Origin: an uncultured Erysipelotrichaceae bacterium | Lineage (GTDB): Bacteria; Bacillota_I; Bacilli_A; Erysipelotrichales; Erysipelotrichaceae | DNA length: 6,841 bases | Direction: 5' to 3' | NCBI GenBank assembly: GCA_900314345.1 | Contig: OMUX01000085.1 | Span: 1 to 6,841 of the forward strand | Shown: positions 1 through 6,841 of the stretch, piece by piece | Layout: the number at the start of each line of letters is the position of its first letter | How positions within the stretch are numbered: the stretch's first letter is position 1 | Notes under the pieces: model-generated | The model's input: the letters and a program-made list of their open reading frames with translations, nothing else | Databases searched by the model: none | What the model was told of the DNA's origin: nothing | Translations under genes and position numbers: made by a program

Positions 1-1
1 G

Positions 2-151
2 TCTGAAAATGAAAAAACAGTATACCTTTATTCATCAAAGGATACTGTTGGTGTATGCAGTATAGACAATCCTGCAAGCGATTTGAAGAGGAAAATGAAG
101 AAATTCAGGAATTTTTATGATTGGCTGAAAGCATCAATGATTTCTGCATAG
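2..151 (+). CDS. 3' end of an unrecognised gene (partial, 49 codons)
   Basis: An open frame runs in from the left edge and stops at TAG (149-151). It encodes 49 residues ending in the stretch FRNFYDWLKASMISA, with a basic patch (DLKRKMKKF) before it. The composition is that of a plausible soluble protein tail, and the other two plus-strand frames are broken by stops here. No family is recognisable from so short a piece. The stretch is about one-third G+C, clearly lower than the flavoprotein gene that follows, so it probably belongs to a different gene or segment. It ends 12 bases before a hairpin that could be its terminator. It could also be a decayed remnant. The claim that it is coding rests only on the open frame and composition. 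Confidence 0.4.
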   Translation, partial: SENEKTVYLYSSKDTVGVCSIDNPASDLKRKMKKFRNFYDWLKASMISA

Positions 152-162
152 CTGTCTCTCAT

Positions 163-187
163 CCCACACCTGTTATGAAGGAGTGGG
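163..187 (+). terminator. Hairpin after the partial gene, possible remnant terminator
   Basis: CCCAC (163-167) and CCT (169-171) pair with AGG (179-181) and GTGGG (183-187), with one A/A mismatch and a 7-base loop. It is followed by CTTTCCC rather than a full T-run. It sits just after the stop of the partial gene, as a terminator would. The stem also covers the AAGGAG and GTG that would be the only ribosome site and start for the following gene, so it would hinder initiation there. A terminator that lost its T-tail at a rearrangement junction is an inference. Confidence 0.35.
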
Positions 188-2132
188 CTTTCCCGGCGGG
201 GTTTCTGTAAAGGCAGAAGGCCCTGGTGAAACAGACGGCATCGGTTCCAAGGCAATCGATGCACTTCCTTCCGCAATTGTTGAAACCAACTCCATCAGTG
301 TGGACGGCATCTCCGGTGCTACCGTGACAAGCGATGCCATCAAGAATGCAGCAGCGGCAGCTCTGACTGCTGCAGGACTTGATCCGGCTGACTACCAGAC
401 AGGCTCATCCTCCGCTGGCGCAATGACTCCTGGCACATACACTGCCAAGGCCAAGGGCATGGACGGTGAAATCACGATTGATGTCACTGTTGATGATGCA
501 AAGATCACAAAGATCGATATCACCGATGAGAATGAAACAGACTCCGTCGGTGACAAGGCTCTGGGCATTGTTGCGGATGCCATTGTAGACAAGCAGTCGC
601 TGGCAGTGGATTCCGTCTCCGGTGCCACGGTTTCTTCAGCAGCCATGAAAGCTGCTGTCGCAGATGCCCTGACACAGGCAGGCGGCAGCGTGGATGAATG
701 GAAGAGCAGAGAAGCCGCTGTTGAAACAAAGGATGAGACATTCGACTATGACGTTGTCATCGTCGGTGCAGGCTATGCCGGCATCCAGTCCGCATTCAAG
801 GCAATGCAGGACGGTGCCAAGGTTGCCCTCATTGAAAAGCAGGGCATCATCGACGGAACATCCATCTTCTCCTCCGGCGCATATCTTGCCGCATTCACGG
901 ATGATGAAGTGGATGACAAGGTTGATATCTGGCTGAAGCGCAATACGCAGGAAGTCAACACAATCAATACCGACAAGGTAAAGACAGCCATGAGCAATGC
1001 GCCGGAAATCATCCAGAACTATACGGACATGGGCATCCAGGGCAAGGTCTACAAGGAAGTCGGCTGGGGCATTGACGCAACGGAAAAGGCACAGAAGAAT
1101 GCTGAATCCATCCAGCTGGCTACAGCATCCGTTCATGCAAAGGGTGCTACAAACCTGCTCAACACACTCATGGGAAAACTTGAAGACGGCGGTGTGGATG
1201 TCTATGTCAACACGCCTGCCACAAAGCTGATCATGAAGGACGGTGCAGCAGCCGGTGTTGAATGTGATGCCAAGACAGGCAAGAAGACATTCAATGCCAA
1301 GGCCGTTGTCATGGCAACCGGTACCTATGCAAGAAATGCTGAGCTCTGCAGACAGCTGGATCCGGCGGCGGAGAAGAACTATACCTGTGCTTCTGCCGGT
1401 GATACCGGAGAAGGCATCCAGATGGCTCTTGATGCCGGTGCTCAGCTCTATCCTTACCAGCATAAGATGTCCGGTGTCCTGGCACCTGATCCCTATGACA
1501 TGCCGGTAGACGGACAGCCATACAACTCCTACCCGTATGAATGCCTGCTGTTAACACAGGCTGGTGATCGTCCGATCAAGGAAGACGGCGGTGTCCATAA
1601 ACTCACAGAGTACTTCCTCCTGGAAGACGGGCCGGACTATGGCTGGGTGATCATGGACCAGAATGTCGCTGACAAGTTCCTCAACCTCGATGAATACCTG
1701 CAGGAAACTGCAGACGGAAGCTCCTATATCAATGCATACAAGGAAAGCTCTGTTGCTGATCTTGCCAAGGATACCGGCATTGACGCAGACAAGCTCCAGG
1801 CAGCCATTGATGACTATAACAAGGCATGCGAAGCAGGAGAAGATCCGCTCGGCAAGGATCCGCAGTATCTCACAGCACTGACAGGTGATACATGGTATGC
1901 CGTCAAGGAATACGACATGACACGCGGTGAATACGGCGGCATTGTCACCAATGACAAGGCAGAAGTCACAGACGCTGACGGCAATGCAATTCCTGGTCTG
2001 TATGCGGCAGGCATGATCTCCTCCGGAGACATGATCGGCGACTACTATCCTGGCATGGAAGCACTGGGCATCTGCTCTTATATGGGCTGGATCTCCGGCC
2101 GTGAAGCAGCAAGCTACGCTGCAGGAAACTGA
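183..2132 (+). CDS. 5'-truncated flavoprotein reductase: two FMN-binding domains plus FAD_binding_2 (fumarate reductase-like); possible pseudogene
   Basis: The protein resembles extracytoplasmic, flavin-based anaerobic reductases (fumarate/urocanate reductase superfamily). Residues 9-64 are the rear part of one FMN_bind domain, with the flavinylation motif DGISGATVT at 41-49. Residues 83-166 are a complete second FMN_bind domain with DSVSGATVS at 143-151. In this family ApbE attaches FMN to the final Thr/Ser of the motif. Residues 189-640 are the FAD domain: VVIVGAGYAG (191-200) for the dinucleotide, Glu218 after it, MATG (377-380) and GLYAAG (605-610). The front is missing: there is no signal peptide or lipobox and the first domain lacks its opening strands. 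The listed start is a GTG with AAGGAG directly abutting it, inside a hairpin, which is a poor initiation site; the in-frame TGA at about 138-140 blocks extension upstream. An internal ATG at 423 would give the second FMN domain plus the FAD domain, but it has no clear ribosome site. The family call is secure. The substrate, and whether the gene is expressed, are not known. In intact relatives the protein is exported and receives electrons from a membrane quinol or NADH dehydrogenase chain. Confidence 0.85.
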   Translation: MGFPGGVSVKAEGPGETDGIGSKAIDALPSAIVETNSISVDGISGATVTSDAIKNAAAAALTAAGLDPADYQTGSSSAGAMTPGTYTAKAKGMDGEITIDVTVDDAKITKIDITDENETDSVGDKALGIVADAIVDKQSLAVDSVSGATVSSAAMKAAVADALTQAGGSVDEWKSREAAVETKDETFDYDVVIVGAGYAGIQSAFKAMQDGAKVALIEKQGIIDGTSIFSSGAYLAAFTDDEVDDKVDIWLKRNTQEVNTINTDKVKTAMSNAPEIIQNYTDMGIQGKVYKEVGWGIDATEKAQKNAESIQLATASVHAKGATNLLNTLMGKLEDGGVDVYVNTPATKLIMKDGAAAGVECDAKTGKKTFNAKAVVMATGTYARNAELCRQLDPAAEKNYTCASAGDTGEGIQMALDAGAQLYPYQHKMSGVLAPDPYDMPVDGQPYNSYPYECLLLTQAGDRPIKEDGGVHKLTEYFLLEDGPDYGWVIMDQNVADKFLNLDEYLQETADGSSYINAYKESSVADLAKDTGIDADKLQAAIDDYNKACEAGEDPLGKDPQYLTALTGDTWYAVKEYDMTRGEYGGIVTNDKAEVTDADGNAIPGLYAAGMISSGDMIGDYYPGMEALGICSYMGWISGREAASYAAGN

Positions 2133-2143
2133 TATCAGCTGAT

Positions 2144-2185
2144 AAAAGGTACTCGTTCTGTACAGCTGCAGAGCGAGTACCTTTT
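2144..2185. terminator. Strong bidirectional Rho-independent terminator between convergent genes
   Basis: AAAAGGTACTCG (2144-2155) pairs perfectly with CGAGTACCTTTT (2174-2185). The stem continues through a T-G wobble and TCTG/CAGA, giving about 17 pairs around an 8-base loop (2161-2168). CTTTTC follows on the plus strand, and the A-run at the left base becomes a T-run on the minus strand. It lies 11 bases after the flavoprotein stop and 21 bases beyond the stop of the minus-strand lipoprotein gene, so it can end transcripts from both sides. Confidence 0.9.
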
Positions 2186-2206
2186 CTTTTCAACTATTGT
2201 ATTTCT

Positions 2207-2890
2207 TCAGTCACCGGCCGTGAACTCACAGCTTGTATCACAGCCCTGATCTTCCACAGCACTTCTTGCTTCGGATACCTGTGCAGCCAGATCATTGAGC
2301 TTTGTGCTCAATGCCTGTTTCTTTTCCTCTGTCCAGTATTCTTCGGGACTTGTCTCCTTGCTTGACAGCATGGAGGATTCATTGTCATGGCCGATGATCT
2401 CACCCTTGATGACAAAGGATACATCCGGTACATAGATTCTTGGTTTCCCGTCTGCATCATAGTCCAGATTGTCTCCCAGGATGGATACCACTTCCTGATA
2501 AAACTCACTGTTGTCTTCACGGTCCTGCTTGATGTCATAGTAGATTACCGGCACATTGTTCTTCATTGCCGCATCATTCAGCATCGGCACATAGGCCTGG
2601 CAGAACGGACAGGAAGGAAAGCCCAGATACACAATGCCTGTGCCATGCTTCAACATGGCAAGGATATCATCCTGTGTACCATAGGAGAAGGCATTCCATG
2701 CCGCAACACCGGTGTATTCCCCGGCAAACTTCTCATGTTCCGCAGTCATATCTGCTGTTGGTGCTGCACTTGCCTCAGCGGAGGCAGCTGCTGTTGTTTC
2801 TGCAATCGATGCTGCAGAAGAACTGCCGCAGCCTGTCAATGTAATCACTGCCGCAAACAATGCAGCAGTAACGATATGATTCTTCTTCAT
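2207..2890 (-). CDS. Exported thioredoxin-fold lipoprotein with CPFC active site
   Basis: Predicted 227-residue surface thiol-disulfide protein. Residues 1-20 are a lipoprotein signal peptide (MKKN, hydrophobic core, lipobox LTGC at 18-21), so Cys21 would be lipidated and the protein held on the outer face of the membrane. Residues 22-50 are an Ala/Ser/Thr-rich linker. A thioredoxin-like domain follows: strand GIVYLGF, active site CPFC (94-97), then VPVIYYDI (113-120) and YVPDVSFVIKG with the probable cis-proline at 155. It most resembles the Firmicute family of thioredoxin-like proteins that includes bacteriocin transport accessory proteins. Two more cysteines near the end (217 and 221, GCDTSC) are not part of the usual fold. 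The ATG overlaps the stop of the upstream nitroreductase in an ATGA, and GGAG lies 7 bases before the ATG, so start and translational coupling are well supported. Its partner proteins are unknown; the link to the nitroreductase is by operon position only. Confidence 0.88.
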   Translation of the reverse strand: MKKNHIVTAALFAAVITLTGCGSSSAASIAETTAAASAEASAAPTADMTAEHEKFAGEYTGVAAWNAFSYGTQDDILAMLKHGTGIVYLGFPSCPFCQAYVPMLNDAAMKNNVPVIYYDIKQDREDNSEFYQEVVSILGDNLDYDADGKPRIYVPDVSFVIKGEIIGHDNESSMLSSKETSPEEYWTEEKKQALSTKLNDLAAQVSEARSAVEDQGCDTSCEFTAGD

Positions 2891-3627
2891 TCCTCTTCTC
2901 CCTTGTTCCAGGCATCGATCATTGCCTGCACGGATCTTGTCATTTCCTTGCTGAAATCACTGTCCCACTTCCGCTTACGGAAGCGTATGATGTAATCTTC
3001 CATTTCCGCTTCACCGACAATACCAGTCTGCTTCACAAGCATTGCCCTGAGATCCTTTTCTTTGTATGTATTTTCCTGTACCACATCATCCAGATCAAAC
3101 CTTGCCGGTTTCTTCCGGTTCTTCTGCAGCTCGGAAGGATAGCCAAGCACCAGCATGCAGGCAGGAACCACATACTGCGGTAAATGCAGCAGTTGTTTTA
3201 CATGTTCATAGTTCTCCAGGATATCCCCGATATAACAGCTGCCGATGCCCAGTGCCTCTGCAGCAGCAACGGTATTCATGGATGCGATCAATGCATCATC
3301 CATGGCCAGCATCAGATCTCCTGTACCCGGTTTTCGGGTATTCTCCTCATTCTTCCGGAACAGTTCATACCATTTGTGGTAGTCTGCACAGAACACCAGC
3401 ACCATCGGTGCTGTGGCAATGAATGCCTGATGGTCGCAGGATTCCGCAAGCTCCAGCTTCAGCTTCGGATCCGTGATGTTCAGAATCGTATACAATGTCA
3501 TGTTTCCTGCAGTAGGTGCCTGCAGTGCTGCATTCAGGATCACTCTCTGGTCCAGCTGAGGAATCGTGCGGTTGTCAAAGCTCCGCACGGACTTCCGTTC
3601 ATTCAGTAATGTAATCGTGTCTTTCAT
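2887..3627 (-). CDS. Nitroreductase-family FMN oxidoreductase
   Basis: 246 residues from the chosen ATG. Nitroreductases are FMN-binding flavoenzymes, usually dimers, that pass electrons from NAD(P)H to nitro compounds, quinones or flavins. The N-terminal RKSVRSF (11-17) is the family's phosphate-binding start, followed by APTAGNM (37-43), the GIGSCYIGDI stretch (127-136) and LGYPSE (161-166). The C-terminal 80 residues (basic, with FRKRKW near 216-221) form a tail typical of longer members. I prefer the ATG at 3627 because homology begins there. A TTG at 3657 would add MLCLCVTISA, which looks like translated leader and has only terminator sequence before it. There is no Shine-Dalgarno sequence before the ATG. 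The gene lies 28 bases beyond the enolase terminator and overlaps the thioredoxin-like lipoprotein gene by 4 bases, so the two form an operon. The substrate cannot be read from the sequence. Confidence 0.88.
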   Translation of the reverse strand: MKDTITLLNERKSVRSFDNRTIPQLDQRVILNAALQAPTAGNMTLYTILNITDPKLKLELAESCDHQAFIATAPMVLVFCADYHKWYELFRKNEENTRKPGTGDLMLAMDDALIASMNTVAAAEALGIGSCYIGDILENYEHVKQLLHLPQYVVPACMLVLGYPSELQKNRKKPARFDLDDVVQENTYKEKDLRAMLVKQTGIVGEAEMEDYIIRFRKRKWDSDFSKEMTRSVQAMIDAWNKGEEE

Positions 3628-3634
3628 CGCTGAT

Positions 3635-3643
3635 ATCGTAACA
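3635..3643 (-). promoter_or_regulatory. Possible extended -10 promoter for the nitroreductase operon
   Basis: Read on the minus strand, the gap between the enolase terminator and the nitroreductase ATG contains TGTTACGAT, an extended -10 (TGn plus TACGAT, 4 of 6 matches to TATAAT). No -35 is evident; the T-rich terminator arm occupies that position. Transcription from it would begin at or next to the ATG, fitting a leaderless message. The match is short and could be chance. Confidence 0.25.
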
Positions 3644-3654
3644 CAAAGGCATAA

Positions 3655-3687
3655 CAAAAAGGACCTTCCCGCATGAGGGAAGATCCT
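3655..3687 (-). terminator. Rho-independent terminator of the glycolytic operon
   Basis: On the minus strand, AGGATCTTCCC (3687-3677) pairs with GGGAAGGTCCT (3670-3660) with one wobble, around a 6-base loop, followed by TTTTTG. It starts about 18 bases after the enolase stop. It ends the pgk-tpiA-eno transcript and insulates the nitroreductase gene, except for read-through. Confidence 0.88.
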
Positions 3688-3705
3688 GATGAAGCAGTGA
3701 ATGAA

Positions 3706-5163
<1,458 letters not shown>

Positions 5164-5179
5164 TTACCTTATGCTTCTA

Positions 5180-5207
5180 TTTCAGAAGAAACTTGTTCTT
5201 CCTGAAA
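5180..5207 (-). other. Stem-loop in the tpiA-eno gap
   Basis: TTTCAG and AAG pair with CTT and CTGAAA (9 pairs, one bulged base, 9-base loop), beginning just after the tpiA stop. No T-run follows on the minus strand, so it is not a classical terminator. It could be an RNA processing or stability element that tunes tpiA against eno, or a chance fold. Confidence 0.4.
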
Positions 5208-5209
5208 CC

Positions 5210-5962
5210 TTACTTTGTGGCGTCAACCAGTGCCTTGAAGGAATCAACCTTCAGGCTGGCTCCGCCGATCAGTGCACCGTCGATATCCGGGCACGCCATA
5301 TATTCCTTGATGTTCGTCGGCTTGACGCTTCCGCCGTACTGGATCCTGACTGCCTCGCCGGTAGCCTCATCATAGAGACCCTTGACCGTGTCACGGACCA
5401 GCTTGCAGCAAGCTTCAGCAGTGTTGACATCAGCGGACTTGCCTGTGCCGATGGCCCAGATCGGTTCATATGCGATGACCATTCTGGAAACTTCATCAGC
5501 TGTCAGACCAGCCAGGCTCTCTGTGAGCTCTGTCTTGATGACATCTGCAGTCTTGCCTGCATCATATTCAGCTTCTGTCTCGCCAACGCAGAGGATCGGT
5601 GTGATGTCTGCAGCGAACAGTCTCTTTGCCTTGGCAGCGCAGTGTGCGCTTGTCTCAGCATAGTATGTTCTTCTCTCGGAATGACCGATGATGCAGTATG
5701 TGATGCCGACTTCCTTCAGCATCGGAACAGAGACTTCACCGGTATATGCACCGGAGTCAACTTCATTGCAGTTCTCTGCAGCAACCTTGACAGCGCCGGC
5801 ATTCTTCACTGCAACATCCAGATCGACATACGGAGCACCGATGCCGTAGTCTGCTGCTTCATTTCCTGTGACATAGCCTTCGATGCCCTTGAAGAACTCA
5901 AGTGCTTCGGAAGGTGTCTTGTTCATCTTCCAGTTTCCGAAAATAACAGGTTTTCTTGCCAT
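5210..5962 (-). CDS. tpiA: Triosephosphate isomerase
   Basis: Interconverts dihydroxyacetone phosphate and glyceraldehyde 3-phosphate. At 250 residues it is the normal length for the single-domain TIM barrel. Visible active-site parts are Asn10 and Lys12 (FGNWKMNK), His94 in IIGHSERR, the catalytic Glu166 in AYEPIWAIGTGK (164-175, which includes the mobile loop), YGGSVKP (209-215) and GALIGGAS (229-236). The usual GAQN near residue 63 reads AAEN here. The start follows the pgk stop by 10 bases; the nearest purine-rich site (GGAG) is 16 bases away inside pgk, so translation probably depends on coupling to pgk. The gene is second of three visible in the operon. Confidence 0.98.
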   Translation of the reverse strand: MARKPVIFGNWKMNKTPSEALEFFKGIEGYVTGNEAADYGIGAPYVDLDVAVKNAGAVKVAAENCNEVDSGAYTGEVSVPMLKEVGITYCIIGHSERRTYYAETSAHCAAKAKRLFAADITPILCVGETEAEYDAGKTADVIKTELTESLAGLTADEVSRMVIAYEPIWAIGTGKSADVNTAEACCKLVRDTVKGLYDEATGEAVRIQYGGSVKPTNIKEYMACPDIDGALIGGASLKVDSFKALVDATK

Positions 5963-5972
5963 GATCGAGTGA

Positions 5973-6841
5973 TTACTTCTCCGGGATGATTGCTACACCC
6001 GGGAGCTCCTTTCCTTCCATGTATTCCAGAGATGCGCCGCCGCCTGTGGAGATGTGGCTGAACTTGTCAGCGAATCCAAGGTTCTTGGCTGCAGATGCGG
6101 AGTCGCCGCCGCCAATGATGGTTGTAGCGCCGTCCAGCTCAGCCAGTGCCTTGCAGATCTCTTCTGTACCGACTGCGAACTCAGGCTTCTCGAACACACC
6201 CATCGGGCCGTTCCAGAAGACTGTCTTTGCGCCTTCAAGTTCCTTCTTGAAGAGCTCGACTGTCTTCGGACCGATATCCAGACCCATGAAGCCGTCATCG
6301 ATCCTGCCTGCTTCAACAGTCTTGACTTCTGTTGCATTGTCGAATGCATTTGCCTCTACCGTATCAACCGGCAGGAACAGCTTGCCTTCGCCCTTGTCCA
6401 TGAATTCCTTTGCCAGGTCTTCCTTGTCAGCCTCGAGCAGGGATGTGCCGATCTTTCCGCCCTTTGCAGCAGAGAATGTATAGGACATGCCGCCGCCGAT
6501 CAGGACCTTGTCAGCGATCTTGAGGAGATTCTCAATAACGCCGATCTTGTCGGAAACCTTAGCTCCGCCCAGGATGGCAACGAACGGTCTCTGCGGATCA
6601 TTCAGTGCCTTGCCCAGAACATTGAGTTCCTTCTCAACAAGGAATCCCACTGCAGAGCATCCTGCAGGCAGGTTGCTCGGAATACCGACTGTGGAAGCGT
6701 GTGCTCTGTGAACAGAACCGAATGCATCCTCGACGAACAGATCGCCCAGGGAAGCCCAGTACTTGCCAAGCTCCGGATCATTCTTGGACTCACCCTTTTC
6801 ATAGCGGGTGTTCTGCATGAGAACGATCGTTCCCTCTTCCT
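5973..6841 (-). CDS. pgk: Phosphoglycerate kinase (N-terminus outside the window)
   Basis: Transfers phosphate from 1,3-bisphosphoglycerate to ADP, the first ATP-forming step of glycolysis; cytoplasmic. The last 288 residues are here. The frame stays open to the right edge ([10 protein letters not shown] at the front), so the internal Met at 6818 is not the start. The full protein is usually near 395 residues, so about 105 are missing, including the N-terminal substrate-binding arginine. Visible motifs, numbered from the first visible residue: [13 protein letters not shown] (38-50), the nucleotide-side GGAKVSDK (91-98), GGGMSYTF (115-122), [10 protein letters not shown] (208-217), GGGDSASA (243-250) and [18 protein letters not shown] (264-281). 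It is the first visible gene of the pgk-tpiA-eno operon, whose promoter lies beyond the window; gap often precedes it in Firmicutes. Confidence 0.98.
   Translation of the reverse strand, partial: EEGTIVLMQNTRYEKGESKNDPELGKYWASLGDLFVEDAFGSVHRAHASTVGIPSNLPAGCSAVGFLVEKELNVLGKALNDPQRPFVAILGGAKVSDKIGVIENLLKIADKVLIGGGMSYTFSAAKGGKIGTSLLEADKEDLAKEFMDKGEGKLFLPVDTVEANAFDNATEVKTVEAGRIDDGFMGLDIGPKTVELFKKELEGAKTVFWNGPMGVFEKPEFAVGTEEICKALAELDGATTIIGGGDSASAAKNLGFADKFSHISTGGGASLEYMEGKELPGVAIIPEK

Noticed and set aside
1..182. Possible insertion sequence end or mobile element at the left edge
   Set aside because: Low G+C and a gene fragment are seen, but no terminal inverted repeat, target duplication or transposase motif can be identified.
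636..1463. 275-codon minus-strand open frame inside the flavoprotein gene
   Set aside because: Antisense shadow, Cys-rich composition, no motif; the plus-strand frame has clear FMN and FAD motifs.
2387..2995. 202-codon plus-strand open frame over the lipoprotein gene
   Set aside because: The Cys/His-rich product is the reverse reading of the Ala/Ser linker and thioredoxin fold; no domain.
3628..3657. TTG start for the nitroreductase adding MLCLCVTISA
   Set aside because: The added residues match no family feature and the upstream sequence is the enolase terminator; the ATG at 3627 matches where homology begins.
5171..5989. 272-codon plus-strand open frame over tpiA
   Set aside because: It mirrors tpiA codon use, is Cys-rich and domain-free, and has no ribosome site of note.

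Overview
The window looks like a piece of chromosome from an anaerobic, low-to-mid G+C Firmicute (Bacillota), most plausibly a gut member of the Erysipelotrichia. This is an inference from the style of the proteins (a multi-domain FMN-binding/FAD reductase, Cys-anchored lipoproteins, Firmicute-type AAGGAGG ribosome binding sites and U-tailed terminators), not from a database match. Coding regions look close to 50% G+C. The first 150 bases are about one-third G+C and look like different DNA.

Layout. Bases 2-151 hold the last 49 codons of an unrecognised gene (+ strand), followed by a hairpin. Directly after it, on the same strand, is a long flavoprotein reductase gene (183-2132) whose beginning is missing: no signal peptide, no lipobox, and the first FMN-binding domain starts part-way through. 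A strong bidirectional terminator (2144-2185) separates it from a convergent minus-strand pair: a nitroreductase-family gene and, overlapping it by 4 bases, an exported thioredoxin-fold lipoprotein with a CPFC active site. A second strong terminator (3655-3687) lies upstream of that pair and ends the glycolytic operon.

The rest of the window, all on the minus strand, is a glycolytic operon read in the order pgk (5' end outside the window), tpiA, eno. Phosphoglycerate kinase, triosephosphate isomerase and enolase catalyse steps of lower glycolysis/gluconeogenesis. Phosphoglycerate mutase, often encoded between tpiA and eno in Firmicutes, is not here. The glycolytic proteins look intact and catalytically competent where visible.

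The most unusual points are: (1) enolase carries a C-terminal extension of about 35 residues rich in Ala, Lys and Pro, encoded by a 30-bp tandem repeat, plus a Gly/Pro-rich internal insertion; (2) the flavoprotein gene is 5'-truncated at a sharp composition break, suggesting a rearrangement or an assembly junction; (3) the flavoprotein lacks the residues that mark true fumarate reductases, so its electron acceptor is unknown; (4) the nitroreductase and thioredoxin-like lipoprotein form a small, translationally coupled redox operon. I saw no CRISPR array, tRNA, rRNA, complete insertion sequence or clearly new defence-type system.
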